From assembly GCF_016862095.1 (NCBI RefSeq), contig NZ_BOMH01000041.1, positions 247,255 through 311,254 on the forward strand: a stretch of DNA of 64,000 nucleotides, given 5' to 3'. Shown here one piece after another: positions 34,328 through 43,749 of this stretch. The notes under the pieces are model-generated. The model worked only from the letters and a program-made list of their open reading frames with translations. It did not search any database and was not told the origin of the DNA. Both the position numbers and the translations under genes were made by a program. The stretch comes from Actinoplanes cyaneus (GTDB lineage Bacteria > Actinomycetota > Actinomycetes > Mycobacteriales > Micromonosporaceae). Position 1 is the first letter of the stretch, and every line of letters begins with the position of its first letter.

Positions 34328-34873
34328 ATGACGAACGTGCCCCTGATCGACCGTGACTCCGCCACCGGCGACGTGAAGGAGCAGCTGGACCAGATCCACG
34401 CCGCCTTCGGTGCCGTACCCGCGATGTTCAAGGCAGTCGCGAACTCCCCTGCCGCGCTCAAGAGCATGTGGGGGTCGTTCGGCGCGTTCTCCGGCGGCAC
34501 CCTCGGAGCAGCCCTGGGCGAGCAGATCGCCGTGGCGGTCGCGAACCGCAACTCGTGCGAGTACTGCCTGGCCGCGCACACCGCGCTCGGCAGGAAGGCG
34601 GGCCTGAGCCGCGAGGATCTCACCGCCGCGCAGACCGGGGAGTCCGGCGACGCCCGGACCGCCGCCCTGCTCGGCTTCGCCCTGAAGCTGGTCGACGAGC
34701 ATGGCCAGGTCACGGCCGAGGACGTCGCGGCCGTCCGTGCACACGGCTGGAGTGACGAGCAGATCGTCGAGACGATCGCCCAGGTCGCCCTCAACCTGTT
34801 CACCAACTACGTCAATATCGCCCTCGGGGTGCCGGTCGACTTCCCCATCGTGGCGCTGCGCCGGGCAAGCTGA
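34328..34873 (+). CDS. AhpD-like carboxymuconolactone decarboxylase-family protein
   Basis: 181 residues, all-helical CMD fold. The redox motif CEYCLAAHT (Cys77, Cys80, with following His) matches AhpD-type alkylhydroperoxidases. It is likely a cytosolic thiol peroxidase; the substrate is unknown. A divergent AraC regulator with a cupin domain is the probable controller, and a strong hairpin follows the stop. Confidence 0.87.
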   Translation: MTNVPLIDRDSATGDVKEQLDQIHAAFGAVPAMFKAVANSPAALKSMWGSFGAFSGGTLGAALGEQIAVAVANRNSCEYCLAAHTALGRKAGLSREDLTAAQTGESGDARTAALLGFALKLVDEHGQVTAEDVAAVRAHGWSDEQIVETIAQVALNLFTNYVNIALGVPVDFPIVALRRAS

Positions 34874-34886
34874 CCCCAGGGTCCGG

Positions 34887-34926
34887 GTGGCCGGTGCGCA
34901 TCGCGTTCCCGACGCGCACCGGCCAC
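34887..34926. terminator. Hairpin after the CMD-family gene
   Basis: A 13-bp perfect stem, GTGGCCGGTGCGC paired with GCGCACCGGCCAC, with 14-nt loop. It begins 14 bp after the stop. Confidence 0.85.
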
Positions 34927-34996
34927 GTCCCCGCCCGCGAACTCAGCGCTCAACCGCGGCTCCTCGAGAGATGACGACCTCGGTAGGCTGCGCCGC

Positions 34997-35635
34997 ATGG
35001 CGTACGTACCTGATCTTGGACTGCTTCTGACCGCCGGATATCGCGTCGAGCGTGATGAGATCACCTACGTCGTCGAGCCTCATGCGCTCGGGCCTGTTGT
35101 GCTGCCCACCGGCAAGGTCGTGGGGTGCGACCCGCTCGTACCGCAGGCCGTGCCGTTCGTTGACGAAGTAGCGCCGGGCCATTACCCCCTGCGGGCCTGG
35201 GTGGCGGTTCTGTTCGAGAACGGCTCGGAGTCACAACGCCGGACAGCAGCACTGCAACTGGTAGTTCTGGACGAGCCGGTCGCTGCTTGGACCATGGCAC
35301 TGCTCCCGGGGCAGGAGGCCACGTCTCTGAGCGATGACACCTTCTTCGGCTACCCCGTGGACTCGGGCACCGGCACCCTCGCCGACCAGGTCGCGATCGA
35401 GACAACGGCCCAATGGGACTTCGACCAGATCGAAGACACGTTCATCCCTGCGCAGATTCCCCATGACCCGATCGAAGCCGTCATAGCCGCAGTCGTGGAC
35501 GAACGCACGGCAGCGAATGTGTACGTCGTCGGCTCCGGATGGGGAGACGGCGCATACGCGACCTATGTCGGCAGGACCGAGGACGGGCGGATCGCCAGCT
35601 TCGTGACGGACTTTCGTGTCATCCCGCTCGATTAG
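34997..35635 (+). CDS. DUF4241-family protein
   Basis: 212 residues, soluble. The C-terminal segment VVGSGWGDGAYATYVGR followed by VTDFRV is the DUF4241 signature, and TALLPGQ-like and FFGYPVDSGTGTLAD match the middle of the family. Function is unknown; members occur sporadically, often next to toxin-immunity or polymorphic-toxin genes. Here no such partner is visible. Its stop overlaps by 3 bases the stop of the gene on the other strand. Confidence 0.8.
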   Translation: MAYVPDLGLLLTAGYRVERDEITYVVEPHALGPVVLPTGKVVGCDPLVPQAVPFVDEVAPGHYPLRAWVAVLFENGSESQRRTAALQLVVLDEPVAAWTMALLPGQEATSLSDDTFFGYPVDSGTGTLADQVAIETTAQWDFDQIEDTFIPAQIPHDPIEAVIAAVVDERTAANVYVVGSGWGDGAYATYVGRTEDGRIASFVTDFRVIPLD

Positions 35636-36372
35636 GGCCTCCCCTTTGAACGTTGGCGGTGTAATCCGCGGGGCTCTGAGGCTGCTCCGGGCAGGCGCCG
35701 ACACTCGGAAGTGCTCGTGCGGGCACTGTCGCCCACCGAAGCCCCCGGACCGGGCGAACCGCGCCGAGAAATCGTGCCGATGAAAGACTCAATCAGGCGT
35801 CGAAGAAAACTCGGCGGATCACGAGCACCAAGCGCCTTCCGACCCCAGCAAAGAGAACAAGAAATGGTTGCCCTGACCTGAACCCCAGCCCAGTGACTAC
35901 GACAAACCCGGCGGCATCCCACCTTATCGAGTGCCACCTTGACCACCATCACACACCAGCCCACCAAAACAATAAAAAGCCCAGCCCGCCCACGGCCGGG
36001 CACAAGCTCAGGGCTGGCAGGCGCGGACCGCCCGGACACCTGTCGCGGCGATGCCGGCGTTTCACCGCACGCCCGGCCCGCCGACGAGGCAACAACCGGA
36101 GCCACGGCGCCCGGGACAGGATCCGCTGGCCGCGCCGGAACGGCAACCGTCGACGCCGCCTCCAGCCGCTGATCCTGCCCGGCGGTGACAGCCGCCCACG
36201 CCGCCGAAGCACCCCACCCCGACCGGACCAGCTTCCGCGCATGCCGCTGACGTAAACCCCAAGCACGATGCCGCTCATGTACACGCCGAAACTCCTCTGC
36301 CTCCGCGGAGTAATTGCGCGCCAGAGTCCGATCCCGCATTCCCGCGAGCTCGGTCCGACTGAACAACGACAT
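35632..36372 (-). CDS. Hypothetical basic protein with doubtful C-terminal half
   Basis: From ATG 36372 the first 65 residues look real: MSLFSRTELAGMRDRTLARN followed by AEEFRRVHERHRAWGLRQRHARKL, a basic helical segment that I associate with small uncharacterised proteins of Micromonosporaceae. After about residue 110 the sequence becomes Ala/Gly/Pro-rich. From roughly 35990 down to 35640 the DNA is T-rich on this strand, with poor codon structure (LFIVLVGWCVMVVKVALDK), so the gene may end in a frameshift there. 246 residues if the whole frame is used. No function is known. Confidence 0.45.
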   Translation of the reverse strand: MSLFSRTELAGMRDRTLARNYSAEAEEFRRVHERHRAWGLRQRHARKLVRSGWGASAAWAAVTAGQDQRLEAASTVAVPARPADPVPGAVAPVVASSAGRACGETPASPRQVSGRSAPASPELVPGRGRAGLFIVLVGWCVMVVKVALDKVGCRRVCRSHWAGVQVRATISCSLCWGRKALGARDPPSFLRRLIESFIGTISRRGSPGPGASVGDSARTSTSECRRLPGAASEPRGLHRQRSKGRP

Positions 36373-36677
36373 CTGCGCCACCATCACATTATTCCAGCCC
36401 GGAAAATGCTGACACAAGCGTCGGCACGCGCCAAAACAATCTCCTCCGGGCGGCATCTAAATGGAAATGGCCACCACATTTCCATAATGGCCGAGCTGCC
36501 CTCGATCGCGAGCCGACCGACGAATCACAACGCCAACGTTCAAAGACGAGAAATTGGCATGTCGACACGCGCGGCATCCGCTGCTCCTGCCCGGCGTGCG
36601 CGCCAACCGTAAGGCAGCTGTCCTGGCGTGAGGAGGCAGCGAAGGGCCGGGACAGGCCGGCTGACGGCGCGGCGGGG
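36373..36677. other. Intergenic stretch without recognisable gene
   Basis: About 305 bp with lower GC than the neighbourhood near 36440-36560. No gene, dyad or RNA element recognised; it should contain the promoter of the leftward hypothetical gene and the 3' region of the M1 peptidase operon. Confidence 0.45.
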
Positions 36678-38006
36678 CTACGACGTGCGGGGCAGCGGGG
36701 GCAGAGCCGGCCGGTCGAGCCAGGCGGTGAACAGGTCGTCGAGCGGCCGCGTCGTGAAGCGGGTCGCGTGCGCGCGGAACTCCTCGGTGGTCACCGTCGA
36801 GTGCCTGTGCTCGGCCACCCACGAGCGGACCAGGGCGAAGAACGCCGCATCCCCCATCCGGGCCCGCAGGGCGTGCAGGGTCAGCGCGCCGCGCTTGTAG
36901 ACGAGCGGGTCGAACATCCGGTCCACCCCGGGGTCCGCGATGGCGATGTCCGCCGGCTGGGCGGAGGCCCAGGCGTGCCACTGGGCGGCGTGCGCTGCCG
37001 CCGACCGGCCGCCCGAGGCGCCTGACCACAACCATTCCGCGTACGTCGCGAAGCCCTCGTTCAGCCAGATGTGCCGCCAGCTGGCGACGGTCAGGCTGTT
37101 GCCGAACCACTGGTGGGCGAGCTCGTGCACGACGAGCCGTTCGTGGGTGCGCCGCCCGTCGACGTGGTTGCGCCCGAAGACGGCCATGCCCTGCGCCTCG
37201 ATCGGGTCGTCCAGGTCGTCGTCGGTGATGACCACGACGTACTCGCGGAACGGGTACGGCCCGAACAAGTGCTCGAGCGCTGCCATGATCTCGCCGTGCC
37301 GGCCGAAGTCGTGCCGGAAGGCAGTGTGCACGCGGGGCGGGATCGCGGCGCGCTGGACGATCCGCCCGGGGGCCAGTTCCAGCAGTTCGTAGCGGCCGAT
37401 CTGCACGCCCATCAGGTACGGCGCGGTCGGCTCGTTCCGCTCGTACACCCAGGTTGTCATGCCGGCCTCGCGGCGGCGGGTGACCAGGTCGCCGGTGACC
37501 ACCACGGTGTACGGCGCCGCCGCGGTCACCGACACCAGGAATGTCGCCTTGTCGTCGGTCCGGTCGTTGCACGGGAACCACGACGGCGCCCCGTTCGGCT
37601 GGCTGGCCACCAGGGCGCCGTCGGTCAGCTCGTCCCAGCCGATGTCGCCCCAGCGTCCGCGGATCGGGGCGGGTTTGCCGCCGTACCGAATCTCGATCTT
37701 GAAGATCGTCCCGTAGGGGATGTTGCGTTCCGGGCGGATCCGCAGCTTGTCCGGCCGGTGGTCGAACTTCGCGGGCCGCCCGTCGATCCGGACCTCCTTG
37801 ACCCGGGTGCGGCCGAGGTCGAGGGTCAGCCGGGACAGCGACTGGACGGCGCGGGCGGTGATGACCGCCTTGCCGTCCAGCCGGTTCGTCGGCACCCGGT
37901 AGTCGAGTTCCAGGTTGTAGTGCAGCACCCGGTAGCCACCGTTGCCATGCCCGGGAAGGTACGGATCGGTGGAGTGGTCGGTGCCCGGTGATGCGGCCGA
38001 GGTCAT
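36678..38006 (-). CDS. M1-family zinc aminopeptidase, candidate poly-amino-acid degrading enzyme
   Basis: 442 residues from ATG 38006, whose ATGA overlap with the upstream synthetase stop implies translational coupling. The N-terminal beta saddle (30-230) carries the exopeptidase motif as AQGMAVF in place of GAMEN. The thermolysin-like domain has HELAHQWFG (His293, His297) and Glu316 in NEGFA, the HExxH-x18-E zinc site. No signal peptide is seen. M1 enzymes (Pld) in Streptomyces albulus cut epsilon-poly-L-lysine and protect the producer. The tight link to a Pls-type synthetase suggests the same job here (inference). Confidence 0.88.
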   Translation of the reverse strand: MTSAASPGTDHSTDPYLPGHGNGGYRVLHYNLELDYRVPTNRLDGKAVITARAVQSLSRLTLDLGRTRVKEVRIDGRPAKFDHRPDKLRIRPERNIPYGTIFKIEIRYGGKPAPIRGRWGDIGWDELTDGALVASQPNGAPSWFPCNDRTDDKATFLVSVTAAAPYTVVVTGDLVTRRREAGMTTWVYERNEPTAPYLMGVQIGRYELLELAPGRIVQRAAIPPRVHTAFRHDFGRHGEIMAALEHLFGPYPFREYVVVITDDDLDDPIEAQGMAVFGRNHVDGRRTHERLVVHELAHQWFGNSLTVASWRHIWLNEGFATYAEWLWSGASGGRSAAAHAAQWHAWASAQPADIAIADPGVDRMFDPLVYKRGALTLHALRARMGDAAFFALVRSWVAEHRHSTVTTEEFRAHATRFTTRPLDDLFTAWLDRPALPPLPRTS

Positions 38007-41000
38007 GACCGCCGGCGGGCCGTGGCGGGCCAGGCCGCGATCGGGTTGCCCAGCCACCGGCTGTCACCGGGCACCGCGTCGCCGCGCGTGACCAGCGAGC
38101 CGGGCCCGACCGTGCTGCCGCCGCCGATGCTCGCGCCGGGCAGCACGATCCCGTGCGGGCCGAGCGTCGCGCCCGCGCCCAGAGTCACCTCGTCCATGGC
38201 CATGATTCGATCATGGAACAGGTGGGTCTGGACAACGCAGCCCCGGTTCACCGTCGCGCCGGCGCCGAGACGCACCAGGTCGTACTCGGGAAGCCAGTAC
38301 GTCTCCAGCCAGACGCCGCGGCCGACCTTCGCCCCGAGGGTCCGCATCCAGATGTTGAGCAGTGGCGTGCCGTTGGCGAACCGGAACAGCCACGGCGCGG
38401 CGAACGCCTCGACGAACGTGTCGGCGAGCTCGTTGCGCCAGACGAACGACGTCCACAGCGCGTGCTCGGTGACCCGGAACCGGCCCACCAGCAGCCACTT
38501 CGCGGCCGTGCCGAGCAGCGCGGCGGCGATCGCCGACGCCAGCAGGACCGGACCCGCGGCGAGCGCCGCCACCCAGCCGCCGAAGCTCTGCCAGATCGAC
38601 GCGAGCGCGACCAGGACGCCGACCACCAGCGTGCCGGCGGCCATCACCGGGACGACCCGGCACAGCTCGATCAGGGCACGGGCGACCTTCAGCCGCAGCG
38701 GCGGCGCGTACGTCCGGTTCGCGTCGGCGGCCTCGACGGTGCGCCGCAGCGGCATCGGCGGGGCGCCCAGCCACGACGAGCCCTTCTTCGCCTTGCGCGG
38801 CGCCGACGAGAGCACCCCGACCAGGCCACGCTTGGGCACCGAACGGCCGGGCGCGGCCATCCCGGAGTTGCCGAGGAACGCCTGCTTGCCGATGCGGGCG
38901 GGGGCGATCCGCAGCCAGCCGTGGCTCAGCTCGTAGGTGCCGACCATGGTGTCGTCGGCCAGGAACGCGCCGTCGTCGACAGTCGTCATGGCCGGCAGCG
39001 CCAGCACTGTCGACGCTTCGACGTTGCGGCCCACCTTCGCGCCGAGCAGCCGCAGCCAGACCGGGGTGAACAGGCTGGAGTAGATCGGGAACAGCGCGAC
39101 CCGGGCCATCCCCATGAGGCGCTCGGTGGTCCACACCTGCCAGGCGCGGCGGCCCTGGACCGGGTGGAAGCCCTCACGAAGGCCGATGCTGAGCATCCGG
39201 ACGGCGACGAGCACGACCAGCGCGTACGTGATCAGGTAGCTGACCGCGGCGACCGGCGCGGCCAGCAGCGCCGCGCGCGCGGCCGGCTGCTCGCCGAGCG
39301 CCCAGCCGAGGATCGCGAGCGCGGGAAGCGCCGCCACGACCGGGACCAGGCCGAGCAGGTGGGCGGTCAGGCTGTACGCCCCGACCCAGAACTTCGCGCC
39401 GAACCGGTGCCGTGCCGGGCGCTGCGCCGGCCAGCCCTCGCCGTCCTTGGTCGCGACGGGCACGGCCGGGGAGCCCGCCCAGCGCTGACCGGCGGGAACA
39501 GCGCCGGTGACGGTCGAGCCGGCACCGATCCTCGCGTTCTTGCCGACGCGCGCGCCGGGCATCAGGGTGCTGCGGGAGCCGACCCGGGCGCCGGCACCGA
39601 CCCGCACCATGCCGACCCGCACGACGTCCCCGTCGATCCAGTAGCCGGACAGGTCGACCTCGGGCTCGATCGCGACGCCCCGGCCGAGCTTGAGCAGCCC
39701 GGTCACCGGCGGCGCGGAGTGCAGGTCGACGTCGCGGCCGATCCGGGCACCGAGCGCCCGCGCGTACGTGATCATCCAGCCTGCCCCGGTGACCCCGTTC
39801 GCCCCGGTCAGCTCGGCGAGCCGCTCGGCCGCCCACAACCGCAGGTGCACGCCGCCGCCGCGGGGGTACTTGCCCGGGCCCACCCCGCGCAGCAGCAGCC
39901 GCGCGCCGGCGGCCGTGACCGCGATCCGCCCGGCCGGGCTGAACAGCACCAGCCAGCTCGCCGCGATCCACGACCAGGACACCTGCGGCGCCCACGGGGC
40001 CGGCGCGAGCATCGTGAGGATCTTGCCGAGCGCCGCGAGCACGGTCATCCAGCGCAGCCCGACCAGCGCGAGCATCGGCAGCATCAGCAGCGCCTGGACC
40101 AGCCCGGACCACAGCGGCGTGGGCCGCACCTCGCGATGGGTGGTCTCGCTCGCGCCGAGCGCCTCGACGGCCGCGGCCATCTGCGACAGGCGCGGGTTCT
40201 GGTAGATGTCGGCCACCGACATCTGCGGGTACGTCTCGCGGATCCAGGCGACCAGCTGCGCCGCGTTCAGGCTGCTGCCGCCGCTGCTGAAGAAGTCGGC
40301 GTCCCCGTCGGCCGGGCGCAGGCCCAGAATCTGCTCCCAGCCGCCGGCCAGCCAGTCCTGCGCCGCGGTCAGCTCGGCCGCGGTCGCGCCGTCCACGACG
40401 AGTGGCCAGGGCAGGGCCGCCCGGTCGACCTTTCCCGACGTACGCGTCGGAAGGTCCTCGATCACCGCGAGCAGCGGGACCAGCGCGGCCGGCAGCTGCT
40501 CCCGGATCTGCTGATTGGCGGCCGCCACGTCGAACTCGGCGCCGCCCTGCGGCACCAGGTAGCCGACCAGCAACTGGTTGCCGGCGGCGGTCTTCTTGAT
40601 CGCGACGGCGGCGCCGGCGACCCCGGGCAGGGCCTGCAGCGCGGCGTCGATCTCGCCCAGCTCGATGCGCCGGCCGCCGAGCTTCACCTGCTCGTCGCCG
40701 CGACCCAGGAACAGCAGCCCCTCGGGCTCGGCGCGCACGATGTCACCACTGCGGTACGCCCGGGCCCAGCCCATCGACGGCAGCGGCGCGAACTTCTCGG
40801 CGTCCTTCGCGGCGTCGAGGTAGCGCGCGAGGCCGACGCCGCCGATGACCAGCTCGCCGCTCTCCCCCATCGCGACCGGCTCACCGTCCGCGCCGACCAC
40901 GGCCAGCTCCCAGCCGGCCAGCGGCAGGCCGATGCGCACCGGACCCTCGCCGGTCAGCCGTGCGGCGGTCGCCACCACTGTCGCCTCGGTCGGCCCGTAC

Positions 41001-41920
41001 GTGTTCCAGACCTCGCGCCCCTCGACGGCCAGGCGTTCCGCCAGCTCGGGCGGGCACGCCTCCCCGCCGAAGATCAGCAGCCGCACGTCCTCGAGGGCCT
41101 CGACCGGCCAGAGCGCGGCCAGCGTCGGCACGGTCGAGACCACCGTGATCCGCTGCTCGGCCAGCCACGGCCCCAGGTCGACGCCGCTGCGCACCAGCGA
41201 GCGGGCGGCCGGCACCAGGCACGCGCCGTGCCGCCAGGCCAGCCACATCTCCTCGCAGGAGGCGTCGAAGGCCACCGACAGCCCGGCCAGCACGCGATCG
41301 CCGGGCCCGAGCGGCTCGATGCCCTCGTCGACCAGGAACAACTGCGCCTCGGCGTCCACGAACGCGGCCGCCGAGCCGTGCGAGACCGCGACGCCCTTCG
41401 GGGTGCCGGTCGAGCCGGAGGTGAAGATGATCCACGCGTCGTCGGCCGCGCCGGGACGTCCGGACATTGCTTGCGGCGTACGGCGTGACGACACGCTCAG
41501 CCCGTCACCGAGGACCGCGCACACGCCCGCCTCGCCGAAGACCAGCTCGGCCCGCTCGTCCGGATCGTCGGCGTCGACCGGCACATACGCCGCGCCGGCC
41601 GCCAGCACCCCGAGGATCGCCAGGTAGAGCTCGGCCGTCCCGGAGGAGATCCGGATGCCCACCCGGTCGCCGGGCCCGACCCCGTGCCCGGCCAGCCTCG
41701 CCCGCAGCGTCTCCACCTCGCCGGCCAGCTCGCGGTAGGTGAGCGTCACGTCCCCGGCGTCGATCGCGGGAGCTCCGGGGTGCTCGCGCACCGTGTCGTC
41801 CAGGATGTCGACGAGGGTGCGGCGCATCGGCGCGGAGCGGGAGTGGAACACCGCCGGGGCCCCGGGCGACGCCGCGATCTCGGAAAGCTCGATCAGACGC
41901 AGGTCAGTGGTCACCGTCAC
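38003..41920 (-). CDS. pls: Pls/PosA-type NRPS-like poly-amino-acid synthetase
   Basis: 1305 residues from GTG 41920 (ribosome site GAGGGAG), close to the roughly 1300 of epsilon-poly-L-lysine synthetase. The adenylation domain (about 40-510) shows IIFTSGSTGTPKG, NTYGPTEAT, YRSGD and GKVDRAALP. The carrier domain has FFSSGGSSL near residue 540 (phosphopantetheine Ser). The rest alternates membrane spans with three tandem hexapeptide/C-like domains that condense free monomers, ending near RWLGNPIAAW. Reading the specificity pocket against GrsA gives D-A-E-S-I-G-T-V-V-K; the acidic Glu at position 239 suits a basic side chain such as lysine, ornithine or diaminobutyrate (inference). It makes an isopeptide homopolymer at the membrane. 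Confidence 0.92.
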   Translation of the reverse strand: MTVTTDLRLIELSEIAASPGAPAVFHSRSAPMRRTLVDILDDTVREHPGAPAIDAGDVTLTYRELAGEVETLRARLAGHGVGPGDRVGIRISSGTAELYLAILGVLAAGAAYVPVDADDPDERAELVFGEAGVCAVLGDGLSVSSRRTPQAMSGRPGAADDAWIIFTSGSTGTPKGVAVSHGSAAAFVDAEAQLFLVDEGIEPLGPGDRVLAGLSVAFDASCEEMWLAWRHGACLVPAARSLVRSGVDLGPWLAEQRITVVSTVPTLAALWPVEALEDVRLLIFGGEACPPELAERLAVEGREVWNTYGPTEATVVATAARLTGEGPVRIGLPLAGWELAVVGADGEPVAMGESGELVIGGVGLARYLDAAKDAEKFAPLPSMGWARAYRSGDIVRAEPEGLLFLGRGDEQVKLGGRRIELGEIDAALQALPGVAGAAVAIKKTAAGNQLLVGYLVPQGGAEFDVAAANQQIREQLPAALVPLLAVIEDLPTRTSGKVDRAALPWPLVVDGATAAELTAAQDWLAGGWEQILGLRPADGDADFFSSGGSSLNAAQLVAWIRETYPQMSVADIYQNPRLSQMAAAVEALGASETTHREVRPTPLWSGLVQALLMLPMLALVGLRWMTVLAALGKILTMLAPAPWAPQVSWSWIAASWLVLFSPAGRIAVTAAGARLLLRGVGPGKYPRGGGVHLRLWAAERLAELTGANGVTGAGWMITYARALGARIGRDVDLHSAPPVTGLLKLGRGVAIEPEVDLSGYWIDGDVVRVGMVRVGAGARVGSRSTLMPGARVGKNARIGAGSTVTGAVPAGQRWAGSPAVPVATKDGEGWPAQRPARHRFGAKFWVGAYSLTAHLLGLVPVVAALPALAILGWALGEQPAARAALLAAPVAAVSYLITYALVVLVAVRMLSIGLREGFHPVQGRRAWQVWTTERLMGMARVALFPIYSSLFTPVWLRLLGAKVGRNVEASTVLALPAMTTVDDGAFLADDTMVGTYELSHGWLRIAPARIGKQAFLGNSGMAAPGRSVPKRGLVGVLSSAPRKAKKGSSWLGAPPMPLRRTVEAADANRTYAPPLRLKVARALIELCRVVPVMAAGTLVVGVLVALASIWQSFGGWVAALAAGPVLLASAIAAALLGTAAKWLLVGRFRVTEHALWTSFVWRNELADTFVEAFAAPWLFRFANGTPLLNIWMRTLGAKVGRGVWLETYWLPEYDLVRLGAGATVNRGCVVQTHLFHDRIMAMDEVTLGAGATLGPHGIVLPGASIGGGSTVGPGSLVTRGDAVPGDSRWLGNPIAAWPATARRRS

Positions 41921-42148
41921 CGGGCATGCTCCCTCTCCACCACAGGTCCGTCTCAGGCCAGGCACACGGCGCTGAGCTGCCCGGGGCAGCACTCCAAGCT
42001 ACGCGAACGGCACGCCGAATGACGCCACCCGGCCGAATTGGTGTCCACCGACACAGCCGAACAGCCTGCTGCCCTTAGCCGTTTCATCCGGCCGTCGATG
42101 GCCGCGCGGTCACGAACGAGTCCCAGGCGGCCATCGCGCAGGTGATCG

Positions 42149-42280
42149 CTGTTCGCGCTGATCGCCGCCGGCGTGATCCGGCCCGCGAGCCCGGTCGTCC
42201 ACGACCTGGCGGACGGCCCGAAGGTCCTCGCGGCGCTCGAAGCCCGGGCCACGGTCGGCAAGCTCGCGTTACGACCCTGA
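42149..42280 (+). pseudogene. C-terminal tail of a zinc-type dehydrogenase
   Basis: 43 codons ending TGA 42280 read LFALIAAGVIRPASPVVHDL then ADGPKVLAALEARATVGKLA, the typical end of quinone oxidoreductases. An in-frame TGA directly precedes it and no Rossmann fold is upstream. It is a second, independent oxidoreductase remnant, distinct from that at 10436-10927. The 41921-42148 stretch in front of it holds nothing recognisable. Confidence 0.7.
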
Positions 42281-42281
42281 G

Positions 42282-42896
42282 TCAGCGACGCACGGAGGCG
42301 GTGAGACCGCCGCCCGACCGGTAGGCGAAGCAGACGATGTCGCGGTCCCTGCTCCAGGTCGCCGACGTGGGCGTCGCGTAGACGGTCTCGAGGTCGTCGG
42401 CCGGGGTGCCGGTGTAGGCCTGCAACCGGCGCGAGCATTCGGTCTTCGCCGTCTCGCCGACCGCCTCCTCACCCGGCCAGTCGCCCTTGGGCATGGTGTA
42501 GATGCCGATAACCTCGGCGTTGTGGGCGCTCGTGCACGGCGTCGCCGCCATGTCGCTGTCGAGGCCGATGAACCTGTTGAGGTTGGCGCAGTCGCCGGTG
42601 CGTACGTCGTCGAAGGAGATCGTCCGGTCACCGCGGACGTTGCCCGCGTCGTCGCGATCCGGATCGATGACGTGGGTGTAGACGACGCCACCCACGAACG
42701 CCAGGACGATGGCGGCACCGAACAGCATCTTGAAGGTTCCCCACGCGGTCCGCGGAGCGCGCAGTGACCGGATCGGCTCCCGGGGAGCCGAATCCGGCCA
42801 GGGCTGCCCGAACTGCGCGTCCGGGTGGGCCTGCTGCGCCGGGACGCCGGGCGACGGCGGTGCCGGAACCCCGTGTTGTTCATTCACGGCCGTCAC
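42282..42896 (-). CDS. Septum_form-family membrane protein
   Basis: 204 residues. A Pro/Gln-rich cytosolic N terminus (1-55), one transmembrane helix (about 57-75; MLFGAAIVLAFVGGVVYTHV), then an extracellular Septum_form domain with TGDCANLN, ATPCTSAHNAEVIGIY and TECSRRLQAYTG. Three or more cysteines support disulfides. The domain is named from a Mycobacterium septum-associated protein and is widespread in actinobacteria; the exact role is unclear. It stands alone. Confidence 0.82.
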   Translation of the reverse strand: MTAVNEQHGVPAPPSPGVPAQQAHPDAQFGQPWPDSAPREPIRSLRAPRTAWGTFKMLFGAAIVLAFVGGVVYTHVIDPDRDDAGNVRGDRTISFDDVRTGDCANLNRFIGLDSDMAATPCTSAHNAEVIGIYTMPKGDWPGEEAVGETAKTECSRRLQAYTGTPADDLETVYATPTSATWSRDRDIVCFAYRSGGGLTASVRR

Positions 42897-43129
42897 AGTA
42901 GTGATCGCGCCAGGCCCCGATCAAACGAGCCATCGAACGAGCCGATCGAACGAGACGGTCAGCCGGAGAATGCCAAGGTGGCCCCGAGCGGCCCGGGATA
43001 CGACCACGTCTACGCCATCGGTGACATTGCCGGCCAGCACCGGTACGGGCGTGCGGGCGGGCGGATCCGCCGCCGATCGGGTGGGCATTGATCCCGGATT
43101 GGCACATCCGTCATCACCGAGCACCGTGT

Positions 43130-43140
43130 ATACCCGGTAT
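43130..43140. promoter_or_regulatory. Candidate PadR operator
   Basis: An 11-bp palindrome ATACCCGGTAT, 33 bp upstream of the PadR start codon in an AT-richer promoter patch. Position suggests autoregulation. Confidence 0.5.
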
Positions 43141-43173
43141 TCTACTGGCCATGATATCGAGCATGGTGACGAC

Positions 43174-43749
43174 GTGAGCGTTCGGCATGCGCTGTTGGCG
43201 CTGCTCAGCGAGGGCCCGAAGTATGGACTGCAGCTGCGCGAGGAGTTCGAGGCCCGCACCGGCGAGGTGTGGCCACTCAACGTCGGGCAGGTCTATCAGA
43301 CGCTGCAGCGCCTGGAACGCGACGGCCTGGCCGAGTCCGGCGACGACGCCGAGCCGGGCCCGCAGAAGGGCTTCCGGATCACCGAGGCGGGCGCGGCGGA
43401 GCTGGCGGGATGGCTGCGCACACCGCCGGATCTCGGCTCGCCGCCGCGCGACGAGCTGATCATCAAGATTCTCGTGGCGGTCCGGCTGCCCGGGGTCGAC
43501 GTGCACGAGGTGATCCAGGCGCACCGGCGGTATGTGGTGGAGCTGATGCAGCAGTGGACCCGCCTCAAGGAGGGCGACGCCGAGCACGACCTGAGCCTCG
43601 CGCTCGCGGTCGACGCCGAGCTGTTCCGGCTCGACGCGGTGGTGCGCTGGCTGGACACCGCCGACGGCCGCCTCAAGCGGGCTGCCCTCACACCGCCGCC
43701 GGTGCGGTCCACGCCCCAGCTCCGGCGTCGGACGGGGGCCCGGCGATGA
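43174..43749 (+). CDS. PadR-family transcriptional regulator
   Basis: 191 residues from GTG 43174. The PadR winged helix (residues 1-85; VSVRHALLALLSEGPKYGLQL and VYQTLQRLERDGLAE) is followed by a Vir_act_alpha_C helical dimerisation domain (95-180). Its stop overlaps the ATG of the ABC ATPase gene (ATGA). PadR regulators next to MacB-like ABC transporters usually respond to antibiotics or cell-envelope stress and repress the operon. Confidence 0.89.
   Translation: MSVRHALLALLSEGPKYGLQLREEFEARTGEVWPLNVGQVYQTLQRLERDGLAESGDDAEPGPQKGFRITEAGAAELAGWLRTPPDLGSPPRDELIIKILVAVRLPGVDVHEVIQAHRRYVVELMQQWTRLKEGDAEHDLSLALAVDAELFRLDAVVRWLDTADGRLKRAALTPPPVRSTPQLRRRTGARR

Noticed and set aside
38153..41488. 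1111-codon plus-strand open frame opposite the Pls-type synthetase
   Set aside because: An antisense shadow rich in Arg/Gln/His/Pro with no domain; the minus-strand synthetase is unambiguous.
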